In this document: positions 1 through 7,739 of the stretch, one piece after another
Position numbering within the stretch: position 1 is the stretch's first letter
Layout of the letters: each line of letters begins with the position of its first letter
NCBI GenBank assembly: GCA_001462245.1
Contig: LIUG01000179.1
Coordinates: 1-36,212 of the forward strand
Reading direction: 5' to 3'
DNA length: 36,212 nt
Source of the DNA: Candidatus Fibrimonas termitidis
GTDB taxonomy: Bacteria > Fibrobacterota > Fibrobacteria > Fibrobacterales > Fibrobacteraceae
Notes under the pieces: generated by a model
What the model was told of the DNA's origin: nothing
The model's input: the letters and a program-made list of their open reading frames with translations, nothing else
Database searches by the model: none
Made by a program: the position numbers and the translations under genes

Positions 1-495
1 GGGGAACTCGTATTTGGAGAGCAGTTCGCGGATATCCATTTCCACCAGCTCCAACAGGTCGGGGTCTTCGGTCATCATATCTACTTTGTTCATGAAGACG
101 ACTATCGCAGGCACTCCAACTTGGCGGGCAAGCAGTATGTGCTCACGGGTTTGAGGCATGGGGCCGTCTGTCGCCGCCACTACAAGGATTGCGCCGTCCA
201 TCTGGGCCGCGCCCGTGACCATGTTCTTCACATAATCAGCGTGACCCGGGCAGTCAACGTGGGCGTAGTGCCTGTTCTCGCTCTGATACTCTACATGCGA
301 GGTGTTGATGGTGATGCCGCGGGCTTTTTCCTCGGGAGCGTTGTCTATTTCGTCAAATTTCTTGGCACTGGCTAGGCCCTTGGAGGCAAGGGTCGTGCAG
401 ATTGCCGCTGTAAGGGTCGTTTTGCCATGGTCAACATGACCGATGGTGCCGATGTTGCAGTGAGGCTTGTTGCGCTCAAATTTCTCTTTTGCCAT
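1..495 (-). CDS. tuf: Elongation factor Tu, N-terminal part (truncated by window edge)
   Basis: EF-Tu is the GTPase that delivers aminoacyl-tRNA to the ribosome. The reverse strand translates from ATG at 495 as [16 protein letters not shown] and stays open to base 1, giving 165 residues of about 395. Visible are the P-loop GHVDHGKTT, the switch region [12 protein letters not shown], the G3 motif [12 protein letters not shown] and the G4 motif NKVD. A GGAG ribosome site lies about 10 bases before the ATG. The gene is not in the ORF track because it runs off the window. It follows three tRNA genes on the same strand, as tufB does in many bacteria, and probably shares their promoter. Identification is certain; the C-terminus is outside the window. 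Confidence 0.98.
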   Translation of the reverse strand, partial: MAKEKFERNKPHCNIGTIGHVDHGKTTLTAAICTTLASKGLASAKKFDEIDNAPEEKARGITINTSHVEYQSENRHYAHVDCPGHADYVKNMVTGAAQMDGAILVVAATDGPMPQTREHILLARQVGVPAIVVFMNKVDMMTEDPDLLELVEMDIRELLSKYEFP

Positions 496-571
496 AACTC
501 ATCTCCAAACAAAATAAAACACAGTACTGTCCAGTTCGTTTTGGCAAAACGAGCCGGACTTTAAATTCTAA

Positions 572-643
<72 letters not shown>

Positions 644-646
644 GAA

Positions 647-729
647 TGGGTGGAAGTGGGTTTGAACCACTGTAGGCGTAAGCCAACGGATTTACAGTCC
701 GTCCCCTTTAACCACTCGGGCACCCACCC
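647..729 (-). tRNA. tRNA-Tyr (anticodon GTA)
   Basis: An 83-base class II tRNA with a long variable arm. Acceptor stem GGGTGGG/TCCACCC, anticodon GTA in the context GACTGTAAATC, and T arm GTGGTTCAAACCCAC are visible on the minus strand. CCA is not encoded. It sits between two threonine tRNAs, as tyrU does in Escherichia coli. Confidence 0.96.
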
Positions 730-739
730 AAAGCTCTTC

Positions 740-812
740 AGCCGAAGATAGGACTTGAACCTACGACCGGCTGATTACAAATCAGCTGCTCTACCAGCTG
801 AGCTACTTCGGC
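740..812 (-). tRNA. tRNA-Thr (anticodon TGT)
   Basis: The minus strand gives acceptor stem GCCGAAG/CTTCGGC, D arm AGCTCAGCTGGTAGAGC, anticodon loop TTTGTAA with anticodon TGT, and T arm TAGGTTCAAGTCCTA. CCA is not encoded. It is the first gene of the tRNA-tuf unit, matching thrU in the tufB operon. Confidence 0.96.
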
Positions 813-857
813 AGCTTTTTTACCAATTTATGCGGGGTCGTACAAATCGGAGGATTA

Positions 858-886
858 AATATAGAAAAATTTTGGGGGCTTGTCAA
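858..886 (-). promoter_or_regulatory. Sigma-70-type promoter of the tRNA-tuf operon
   Basis: On the minus strand TTGACA (886-881) is followed after exactly 17 bases by TATATT (863-858), about 45 bases before the first tRNA. The -35 hexamer overlaps the ispE stop codon: the TGA at 885-883 lies within TTGACA. The spacer is nearly the same as in promoters before the FISUMP gene and the chemoreceptors. Confidence 0.85.
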
Positions 887-1737
887 GGGCTTAATCTTGT
901 TATTTTCAAAAATCTGCATTCATTTTTAACTAAATCATAAGCTTTTATCGCTTTTTCCAAGGAAGAGAACAGGGAAAAAACGCTCGCTCCGCTGCCGGAC
1001 AGCATGGATTTCCCGCCGCAGGCATTCAATTTTTGCCTGAGCGAGGCTATAAGGGGGAATTTTTCAAAGATGGTGCCTTCAAAATGATTAAAAAAATCCC
1101 ATAAATCGTCTAAGGGGCTGGCGAAAACCCCGTTTTTTATTCCGTTTGCAAAATTTTGCCAACGTTCTTCGCCACCCGGAACAATATCCTTGTAAGCCTC
1201 CGCAGTGGCAACCGTACAGTTTGGGGTAGCTGCAATAACGGCAAATTGAGTGCTGTCTATCGGTTTTTGCGGTGTTAAAATATCGCCTATGCCCTCTGCC
1301 AAAGCCGCCCCGCCTCGTACAAAAAATGCAACATCCGCCCCCAAACCGGCACCTATTCGCTCCAATTCCTCTGTATTTATATTTAGCCCCCATAATTTGT
1401 TCAAAAGCCTCAGTGCCGCCGCTGCGTCGGAACTTCCGCCACCCAAACCCGCACCCAAGGGCAAATTTTTTTCCAAATAAAAATTAACACCGCCAGAAAC
1501 CTTGTATATTTCCTTTAATTTAACGGCCGCTTTATAAATCAAATCTTTTTCCGGCGGATATTCCTGCGGATTATTGTAAGAAACGGTGATTTCCCCACTC
1601 TTGTTCAATTCGCCAAAAAGGACATCGCCAAAGGAGACAGTGTGGAACATGGTGCCGATATTGTGATAGCCGTCTTCTCTTTTTTTTATAACGGATAAAA
1701 ACAGGTTTACTTTTGCAGGAGCAAATTCGTTTAGCAT
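883..1737 (-). CDS. ispE: 4-diphosphocytidyl-2-C-methyl-D-erythritol kinase
   Basis: IspE phosphorylates CDP-methylerythritol in the non-mevalonate (MEP) pathway, supplying isoprenoid precursors used for example by uppS further along the window. The 284-residue protein has normal family length. It opens with the GHMP-kinase start FAPAKVNLFL, carries the ATP-binding glycine loop LPLGAGLGGGSSDAAAAL near residues 93-110, and has a GHMP C-terminal MLSGSGASVFSLF loop near 247-259. Its ATG directly abuts the stop codon of the preceding 70-aa gene (TAAATG), so it is probably translated by re-initiation. Its stop codon lies inside the -35 box of the tRNA-tuf promoter. Confidence 0.96.
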   Translation of the reverse strand: MLNEFAPAKVNLFLSVIKKREDGYHNIGTMFHTVSFGDVLFGELNKSGEITVSYNNPQEYPPEKDLIYKAAVKLKEIYKVSGGVNFYLEKNLPLGAGLGGGSSDAAAALRLLNKLWGLNINTEELERIGAGLGADVAFFVRGGAALAEGIGDILTPQKPIDSTQFAVIAATPNCTVATAEAYKDIVPGGEERWQNFANGIKNGVFASPLDDLWDFFNHFEGTIFEKFPLIASLRQKLNACGGKSMLSGSGASVFSLFSSLEKAIKAYDLVKNECRFLKITRLSP

Positions 1738-1950
1738 TTATCTTATTCTCTTCACCTTCAATGTTCTGTTTTGCCCCTCTTCGGTTGGCGTAAGTTTTAC
1801 TTTGGAATAAGATAGCATTCTGCGTCTTTCTTCTCTTCTTTTAAAAATTTGACCGAATTTTAATTTTGCCACAAACAAGATCAGCATAAAAAATACGAAT
1901 ACAAAGAACCATATATAATATATAGTATCGCTTGTCTCTTGAATTTCCAT
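1738..1950 (-). CDS. Small single-span membrane protein, unknown
   Basis: A 70-residue protein with one hydrophobic segment at about residues 11-29 (YYIWFFVFVFFMLILFVAKL), followed by a strongly basic stretch KRREERRRMLSYSKVK. By the positive-inside rule the C-terminus is probably cytoplasmic. No family was recognised. It is very likely real: its ATG abuts the pssA stop codon, a GGAGG ribosome site lies within the end of pssA, and its own stop abuts the ispE ATG. This end-to-end packing points to one operon with pssA and ispE. Its role is unknown. Confidence 0.72.
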   Translation of the reverse strand: MEIQETSDTIYYIWFFVFVFFMLILFVAKLKFGQIFKRREERRRMLSYSKVKLTPTEEGQNRTLKVKRIR

Positions 1951-2739
1951 TTAAGCCTCCGCTTCGTGCTTTGCCGTGCTTTTATTTCCTTGGTCGCTTA
2001 TTATGGTTTTCCGGTTTATTATTCCGTAGCCAAAGCCTATTATAAAGTAAATTAAAACCAAGGACATTAAATATTCCGGTATAGTTGTGGTAAAGCCCGC
2101 TACGTAAGCGATTGCTATATTTGTCATCTGATATATGTTTACTATAAGGCTTTTGCGTTTTTTGAGTTTTGCGAGGAAGAGCGGGCTAACCATCAATATT
2201 CCGGTTAAGACCAAGACAGCGAGAGGAATATAGAGTATATCCGGGCAGGAGTTGAAAAAACCGTATTTGCATAGCAAAACCATGAGCAGGGCATTTGTTA
2301 CGCCTGCAAAAGTTGAAGGCATTCCGGAAAAGTAGTCCGGGTAGGAGTCGCTATCCATTGCATTGTATTTGGCAAGTCTCATGGCTGCGCATATCATATA
2401 GACGGCTGCTCCTGCGAAAACGGCAACTTTGTGGGCATCATACCAATCTGTTGCAAAGTCTTTGTAGGCAAACATTATCAAAAAGGCGGGTGCTATACCA
2501 AAAGCTATTAAATCCGCAAGGCTATCGAACTGCGCTCCGAAATCAGAGCTGGCATTAAAGGCTCTTGCGGCAAAGCCGTCAAGTTTATCCAGAAGCGTAC
2601 AAAAAATTATGAATTGCGCTCCCCAAAAAATAGCCTTTTCGGTGCCAAACAAACCGGCAGACCAGCATATAGAGGCTGCTCCGAGCAGAAAATTTATGCT
2701 TGTGAAGGCGTTAGGGACAATGAATTTTGCTCTTTGCAT
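1951..2739 (-). CDS. pssA: CDP-diacylglycerol-serine O-phosphatidyltransferase
   Basis: PssA makes phosphatidylserine, the precursor of phosphatidylethanolamine, at the inner membrane. The CDP-alcohol phosphatidyltransferase signature DG-x2-AR-x8-G-x3-D-x3-D is complete in the segment beginning LDGFAARAF and ending FDSLAD, and many hydrophobic segments follow. I chose the ATG at 2739 because the protein then begins MQRAKFIVPNAFTSINFL, as homologues do. The ORF track starts at 2802 with 21 extra residues that do not look like family sequence and overlap the upstream gene by 28 bases. That upstream ATG does have an AAGGA before it, so it cannot be excluded. Confidence 0.93.
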   Translation of the reverse strand: MQRAKFIVPNAFTSINFLLGAASICWSAGLFGTEKAIFWGAQFIIFCTLLDKLDGFAARAFNASSDFGAQFDSLADLIAFGIAPAFLIMFAYKDFATDWYDAHKVAVFAGAAVYMICAAMRLAKYNAMDSDSYPDYFSGMPSTFAGVTNALLMVLLCKYGFFNSCPDILYIPLAVLVLTGILMVSPLFLAKLKKRKSLIVNIYQMTNIAIAYVAGFTTTIPEYLMSLVLIYFIIGFGYGIINRKTIISDQGNKSTAKHEAEA

Positions 2740-2774
2740 AGAGGGAATATAGAAATTTGCTACGCAGGCTGCCC

Positions 2775-5111
2775 CTAACGTATCACGCCTATCCGCACCC
2801 ATTTTTCCTTGTTTTTGCCGCTCTCTTTGAATTTTACGGTTAATCTTGCGCTGTAAACATCGCTGCCCAGTTTTGAAAAATTCAAACCCTCTATTTGGTT
2901 TGCGCCGTTGTCCACATTTGAAACGCTTTGGCTGAATACCTTGAAGCCTGTTATGTCAAAAACATCCAGTGTTGCACTGGCTGCCGGAGCCAAAATTCTA
3001 AATCTCATTGCGGCTTTGCCTCCTCTAACCGGGCTTGGGTAAATAAAGAATTCCGAGATTTCGTCTTTTTGGGAGGCTTTCGAAGGATCCGGTTTTGAAA
3101 ACTCCTTTGCTTCCGGTAAATAAAAAGCTTTTATAGACTCTCTGTGCATAGCGAACAAATATTTGGTGTCTTTGCGCAAAAGAAACATCGGAGCGGGGTC
3201 GTCATAAATAAAGGCTCCTGCCGTTATGGGGAACTCATCTTTTAGCAATTTGCCTTTGCTGTTCACCGCTAAAATCAAACCGTTGTTTACAGGAATTAGA
3301 ATTTCAAGGGTATCGTTTCCGGTAATGTCTATTGCGAGCGGCTTTGAGCGGAAATTCGTAAAAGGTTCTCCGTTGGATAGCAACACAGGGAAATTCGGCA
3401 ATGGAACTCCATTGGAATCCACAGCGTAAAGGCGATTGTTGCCCAAAAATATTGCCTCTTCAACACCATCGCTGTTTATGTCTGCGCAAATAGGCAAAAA
3501 TTTTTCGTTTCCAAGATTGTAGTTTTTGGCTCTGTCCGGTTTTAAACAATTAGTTTGCGGAATTTGATACTCATCAAAATCTTCTTTTTTTGGCGGGTCA
3601 AATGGCAATGACTCTATTGGAATTGGTCTTGCGTATTTCCCTATCCACTCTATTTTCACAGGAATTTTCAAGGCCCGCCAAGTTGTAACGCTATCGCCGA
3701 TAATCCCATTAAAGGATTTTTCTTCTTTTGCTCCCGCCGGTATTTTTGCGGTTATTTTAATTCCGGAATATCCGCCAAAAGCGGAACCCGTATTGCCATA
3801 GCCGGAAGGATTTATGGAAAATACGGTATCGGACTTTGTTCTTTTGTGCGGAATTAAATCGCTGCCGCTGCCAAAATAAAAATAGCTCTCTCCGCCGCTC
3901 CTGAACTCCTTTCCCAAACCGAGAATTCCGCTCGCTTCAATCAAGGCCATGCCATATTGATGGTCCCTGAACGTGTCTCCCCCCCAAGCATTCACCGCTC
4001 CAAAAGAGAGAAGTTCTTTGACATACCAATCATTTATACGCCACGCCGCTATGCCGCTTGCGGGGAGCGCAACGTCTATATGCGAACTGTCTATTGCTCC
4101 GCCTTCTTGGCAGGTTTTTTGCCTATTTTCCAGCAAAATATATTCATTGTGATTTATGGGAATTTTCACTATTTGCGGAGTGCAAAACTCATCGCAAGCC
4201 GCTGCGCAAATTTCCACAGTTTCGTTTGAACCCGGGGAAATCTCTTTTACACTCACCCACCCCTTGTAAGCCCTCATCCATGCGCTTGGCAAAGTTGGCC
4301 TAAACCCATCTCCGGCATTGTATCCGGCAAAATCCATTCCGTCAAAATAACCCAACCTTGAAAAGCCTTTTACCACATCAAATGAATACGGCAAGCCCAA
4401 TTCTCGCCCTATTTGGCTGGTTATTGTTCCTTCAATGCCCCATTTCAAACCGTCTTGGTTGGCGGTTTCGCTTGTGACCATCACGGATGTTATGGTATCT
4501 CCTTCCGAGACTTCAAAGCCCCTCCAAAACTCCCCCCATGAGGTATCTATATGAGCATCTGTAAAATCCCCCGGAGTGTTTGCGCCCCGGGTTCCCATTG
4601 TTCCGCCATCCACAAGGCGGGAGCTTCCCGCATGGGCAATTAGAATAACCCTTTTTGAGAAAGCTGAGGCTGTAGCATCAAGCGGTTTATCCGGATCATC
4701 TTTTGCCAGTTTCAAAACGTCGTTCACAAAGCGAGCATAATCCGCAGCCCTAACGGAATCGAATTCCGCCATTTTTTCGCCTTCTTTGCGACTGGTGCGG
4801 TTATAGCTGATTATTTCCTTATCCAATTTGTAAGGGGCTTTGTTTTTAGGATAAATTTCGGCGTTAATTGACACTTTGCCACTGCTGGCTTGTTCAAAAT
4901 AATTCTTTGCAAAGTTTATATGCTTTTCCCAATAAGCAACATCGCCGCGAGACGAGTCAAAGGTTCCAAGCCCTGTAGTGAGGGAGTTATTGGGGTTTTC
5001 CCTTTTAAATTCAACTCTTAAAACACGGATATCGAGCTGCTCTATTGCAAAAGCATTCAAAACCAGAAAGAACAGCAATGATGTTTTTCCCATGTAATCG
5101 GTTATCGGCAA
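2775..5111 (-). CDS. Secreted M6-like metalloprotease homologue lacking the zinc-binding motif
   Basis: A 778-residue exported protein. Residues 7-22 (MGKTSLLFFLVLNAFA) form a signal peptide. Residues 25-290 resemble M6/immune-inhibitor-A-type peptidases: RVEFKRENP, GTFDSSRGD, a VILIAHAGSS strand, and a GYFDGMDFAG...PSAWMRAYKGW region. Where the family has HExGHxLGLP, this protein reads SQIGRELGLP (residues 232-241), so both His ligands and the catalytic Glu are missing. Residues about 545-640 contain FG-GAP/VCBS-like repeats (ADINSDGVEEAI, IDITGNDTLEIL), and the last 90 residues form a sorting-type beta domain (FIYPSPVRGG). The TTG at 5111 was kept as start because GAGGAG lies five bases before it; ATG at 5093 is the alternative. 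It is probably a non-catalytic surface or binding protein. Confidence 0.8.
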   Translation of the reverse strand: MPITDYMGKTSLLFFLVLNAFAIEQLDIRVLRVEFKRENPNNSLTTGLGTFDSSRGDVAYWEKHINFAKNYFEQASSGKVSINAEIYPKNKAPYKLDKEIISYNRTSRKEGEKMAEFDSVRAADYARFVNDVLKLAKDDPDKPLDATASAFSKRVILIAHAGSSRLVDGGTMGTRGANTPGDFTDAHIDTSWGEFWRGFEVSEGDTITSVMVTSETANQDGLKWGIEGTITSQIGRELGLPYSFDVVKGFSRLGYFDGMDFAGYNAGDGFRPTLPSAWMRAYKGWVSVKEISPGSNETVEICAAACDEFCTPQIVKIPINHNEYILLENRQKTCQEGGAIDSSHIDVALPASGIAAWRINDWYVKELLSFGAVNAWGGDTFRDHQYGMALIEASGILGLGKEFRSGGESYFYFGSGSDLIPHKRTKSDTVFSINPSGYGNTGSAFGGYSGIKITAKIPAGAKEEKSFNGIIGDSVTTWRALKIPVKIEWIGKYARPIPIESLPFDPPKKEDFDEYQIPQTNCLKPDRAKNYNLGNEKFLPICADINSDGVEEAIFLGNNRLYAVDSNGVPLPNFPVLLSNGEPFTNFRSKPLAIDITGNDTLEILIPVNNGLILAVNSKGKLLKDEFPITAGAFIYDDPAPMFLLRKDTKYLFAMHRESIKAFYLPEAKEFSKPDPSKASQKDEISEFFIYPSPVRGGKAAMRFRILAPAASATLDVFDITGFKVFSQSVSNVDNGANQIEGLNFSKLGSDVYSARLTVKFKESGKNKEKWVRIGVIR

Positions 5112-5170
5112 TCTTACTCCTCATTGGTGAAATTAGAAATTCTTGAGTGGAAAATAACTATGTTTCCTTT

Positions 5171-5518
5171 ATGTCTCTCATTGAGAAAAATTGGCATTTG
5201 GTGGAAGAGATGACCGAGCGGCTTAAAGAATTGAAGCCTTACAAGGTTATTTTATTCGGTTCTTACGCCAATGGCAGCCCAACAGAAGACAGCGACCTTG
5301 ATGTAGCGGTTATTTTGGATTCAAATGATTTTGTCAAGAGTTTTACGGAGAAGATGGAGAGAAAAAAGCCTATTGTTGTTTCCATAAGAAATATTCGTTA
5401 TCAAATACCAATGGATATAAAGGTTTATTCAAAAGCAGAATTTGCATATTTAGAAAAACAGAATAATTATTTCATTAATGAGATAAACAAAACGGGCAAG
5501 ATACTTTATGAAAGATAA
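5171..5518 (+). CDS. MNT-type nucleotidyltransferase (minimal nucleotidyltransferase domain)
   Basis: A small protein with the nucleotidyltransferase core VILFGSYANGSPTEDSDLDV, that is GS-x13-DxD, typical of MNT proteins related to MntA and the kanamycin nucleotidyltransferase fold. In MNT/HEPN toxin-antitoxin pairs the MNT protein is the antitoxin and AMPylates the HEPN ribonuclease (family knowledge). No HEPN gene is present on either side. The start is uncertain: GTG 5147 (track), ATG 5171 (chosen; gives the usual N-terminal helix) and ATG 5210 (has GGTGGA before it) are all in frame. It is divergent from the M6-like gene. Confidence 0.78.
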   Translation: MSLIEKNWHLVEEMTERLKELKPYKVILFGSYANGSPTEDSDLDVAVILDSNDFVKSFTEKMERKKPIVVSIRNIRYQIPMDIKVYSKAEFAYLEKQNNYFINEINKTGKILYER

Positions 5519-5555
5519 AACTTCCATAACCCATGATACACCCCATATATTATGC

Positions 5556-5584
5556 TTGACAAGCCCGCAAATTTTTTTTATATT
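5556..5584 (+). promoter_or_regulatory. Sigma-70-type promoter before the FISUMP gene
   Basis: TTGACA at 5556-5561, a 17-base spacer and TATATT at 5579-5584. The expected transcription start is near 5591, leaving a leader of about 160 bases before the FISUMP ATG. The spacer begins AGCCCGCAAATTTT, almost the same as that of the tRNA-tuf promoter. Confidence 0.82.
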
Positions 5585-5591
5585 TATACTC

Positions 5592-5654
5592 ATGATGATG
5601 TACAATACCCGAAATACAGGAGCTTGCGGTGCAGGCTATGCCTGTTGCTTATGA
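5592..5654 (+). CDS. Possible leaderless 20-codon upstream ORF in the FISUMP leader
   Basis: ATG at 5592 falls at the predicted transcription start and opens a 20-codon frame ending at TGA 5652-5654. The encoded peptide begins MMMYNTRN and ends GYACCL, with three Cys. No ribosome site precedes it. The stop lies inside a hairpin. The same frame continues upstream to an ATG at 5508 that overlaps the MNT stop. It could be chance; the case rests on its position at the promoter and a similar arrangement before the cysteine operon. Confidence 0.3.
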   Translation: MMMYNTRNTGACGAGYACCL

Positions 5655-5675
5655 CATAAGCGTGAACAATGTCAT
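5632..5675 (+). promoter_or_regulatory. Leader RNA with competing hairpins before the FISUMP gene
   Basis: The leader holds CAGGC-tat-GCCTG (5632-5644) and GCTTAT-gac-ATAAGC (5647-5661). A second pairing, ATGACAT (5651-5657) with ATGTCAT (5669-5675), would exclude the GCTTAT hairpin. About 75 bases then follow to the AAGGAG ribosome site and ATG at 5751. This may be a regulatory leader; no known riboswitch class was recognised. Confidence 0.35.
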
Positions 5676-5750
5676 CAAATTAAATGTATATTCTGCTCCG
5701 TTTTTTCCATACATAAGTCCAAAATTCCCAATTAAATCAAGGAGTTCGTT

Positions 5751-7694
5751 ATGAACAAGTTCAGAATAGTGCTTAAAAGCATTTTCCTAGCCTCGACTTT
5801 TGTCATAAGCGCATTTGCAGAGGACAAGGATACGGCATTTGTGCCGTTCACGGTTAACGTTGACGCTGTCGCTACGGCACGGCTTGACGGCGTTGATAAG
5901 TTTGAAAAGCAGGTGAGGGCGGGTTATATAGATACCCTGCACATCATCACCGAAGGGGATCCCCTTTTGGCTAGGCCGGGCAAGACGCCAAATCCGGTGG
6001 TAATGCATAGCTCTCGAGGGAAAATATCATTGGAGTTGTCCCAGCAGTTTAGGAGTGCGGATATTGCTTTGTATTCGCTGAACGGGAAGCAGGTTTTGCG
6101 TGGCAGCGGTGAACACCCTAACCTTGCTATGGGAGTTTATTTGCTGTCGGTGAGGGGGGTTGGTGGGAGTACTTTTACTACTCGTTTTGCCCATAGCGGG
6201 GGCGGGTTGAATATTGATGTGGGGTTTGGGAGTGGAGGCACTGCCTCTCTGCTGGAAAGAGCAATTCCCGGGAATTGGACTATAACTGTTTCGGCAGAGG
6301 GGTATTTGGATACCTTGTATGTGTTTTTCCCTGAGACGGGGTGGGGGAATACTCCGGTGCAGATTATAACTCTGGTTCCGCCATCGCCAAGTTCAAGTTC
6401 TTCCGTTGACTGTCCAATTTCATCAGTTTCAAATGGCTCAGTGACTTGCGGTGGTCAAACATATAGGACTGTGAATATAGGCGGTCAAATTTGGTTTGCA
6501 GAGAATTTGAATTACAATGCAAGCGGCAGTAAATGCTATGATAATGACCCATCCAATTGTGTAATTTACGGCAGGCTTTACAATTGGGCAACGGCCATGA
6601 CTGCTTGCCCTTCTGGATGGCATTTGCCAAGCAAAGCGGAGTGGGAAGTGATGACGGCTTATATCGGCGGTTGGGACACAGAGGGAAAGAAACTGAAAGC
6701 AACAAGTGGCTGGAACAATATAAGTGACTGGAATAATATTGATGTTAGTGGCAATGGCTCGGACGATTATGGCTTTTCCGCTCTCCCAGGTGGCTACGGT
6801 TATTCCAGTGGTTCTTTTTACGGCATCGGCGATTATGCTCGTTGGTGGGTTGCCAGTGAATATGAGGAAAACGGTAGTTACGCTTACTACCGACATATGT
6901 TCGGAAATGTCGCCTACTGGGAAAACTACGATAAGTCTTACTTCTTGTTTAACGTTCGTTGTGTCCATGGCTCAAATTCGTATGTTCAAAGTTCCAGTTC
7001 GTCTATTATTTCAAGTTCTAGTTCGTTTGTTCAAAATTCCAGTTCTTCTGTTGGCTATAGCGGTTCATACGGTTCCATATCCTATGGCGGGCAGACATAC
7101 AAAACCGTTGTAATAGGTACTCAAGTTTGGTTTGCGGAGAATTTGAATTACAATGCAAGCGGCAGTAAATGCTATGATAATGACCCATACAACTGCGTAA
7201 CCTATGGCAAGTTATATGATTGGGCAACAGCTATGGCTTTGTCTAGTGATTGCAACTTCAATACTTGTTCAAGCCAAATGCAATCTAAGCATCAAGGAAT
7301 ATGTCCTTCCGGCTGGCATATTCCTACGAATGAAGACTGGGATAAATTATACCGTTATGCAGATGGTACAAGTGGCACGGAAAGTCCTTACACTAGTTCT
7401 ACAGCAGGCAGGTACTTAAAGGCTAAGAGTGGCTGGGGTAGTTGTGGTCCTTCTAATGCTTCTTGGTTGTGCGAGGACACGTACGGGTTTTCCGCACTGC
7501 CGGGTGGTCTCGGCTTCTCGGACGGTAGTTTTAACGGTATCGGTAACAGCGGTCGCTGGTGGAGTGCTAGTGAGTACAATATCAACGGGGCCTACGCAAA
7601 GGGCATGAGCAACAGCAACAACCAGGGTGCAAGCTGGAGCACTAACGATAGTAAGAGTTATTACTTATTCTCTGTTCGCTGTGTTCAAGACTGA
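5751..7694 (+). CDS. Secreted protein with two FISUMP domains
   Basis: A 647-residue exported protein with signal peptide MNKFRIVLKSIFLASTFVISAFA (cleavage near residue 23). Residues about 80-135 look like a sorting-type beta module (DIALYSLNGKQVLRG...MGVYLLSV). A Ser-rich linker precedes two FISUMP domains (TIGR02145), about 228-408 and 445-647. Each has the core GGQTYxTVxIGxQxWFAENLNYN, the motif CPSGWHxP, and an ending SVRCV or NVRCV. The domains are separated by a linker of SSSS clusters. FISUMP proteins are abundant in Fibrobacter; their exact function is not established, and adhesion or surface roles are usually supposed. An AAGGAG site precedes the ATG and a strong promoter lies about 165 bases upstream. 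Confidence 0.93.
   Translation: MNKFRIVLKSIFLASTFVISAFAEDKDTAFVPFTVNVDAVATARLDGVDKFEKQVRAGYIDTLHIITEGDPLLARPGKTPNPVVMHSSRGKISLELSQQFRSADIALYSLNGKQVLRGSGEHPNLAMGVYLLSVRGVGGSTFTTRFAHSGGGLNIDVGFGSGGTASLLERAIPGNWTITVSAEGYLDTLYVFFPETGWGNTPVQIITLVPPSPSSSSSVDCPISSVSNGSVTCGGQTYRTVNIGGQIWFAENLNYNASGSKCYDNDPSNCVIYGRLYNWATAMTACPSGWHLPSKAEWEVMTAYIGGWDTEGKKLKATSGWNNISDWNNIDVSGNGSDDYGFSALPGGYGYSSGSFYGIGDYARWWVASEYEENGSYAYYRHMFGNVAYWENYDKSYFLFNVRCVHGSNSYVQSSSSSIISSSSSFVQNSSSSVGYSGSYGSISYGGQTYKTVVIGTQVWFAENLNYNASGSKCYDNDPYNCVTYGKLYDWATAMALSSDCNFNTCSSQMQSKHQGICPSGWHIPTNEDWDKLYRYADGTSGTESPYTSSTAGRYLKAKSGWGSCGPSNASWLCEDTYGFSALPGGLGFSDGSFNGIGNSGRWWSASEYNINGAYAKGMSNSNNQGASWSTNDSKSYYLFSVRCVQD
6490..6551 (+). repeat. 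First copy of a 62-bp near-identical repeat within the FISUMP gene
   Basis: Encodes the VWFAENLNYNASGSKCYDNDP-type core of FISUMP domain 1. It matches 7126-7187 in all but one base, far more similar than the rest of the two domains. Confidence 0.9.
7126..7187 (+). repeat. Second copy of the 62-bp FISUMP repeat
   Basis: Matches 6490-6551 in 61 of 62 bases and encodes the same core segment in FISUMP domain 2. The two copies are 636 bases apart, a multiple of three. Confidence 0.9.
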
Positions 7695-7739
7695 GCAGGT
7701 GGCGATAGATGAGATTTTTTTGAAAATGGAGATTTTGGA

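Noticed and set aside
121-375. 84-aa plus-strand ORF
   Set aside because: It is antisense to the strongly conserved tuf coding sequence.
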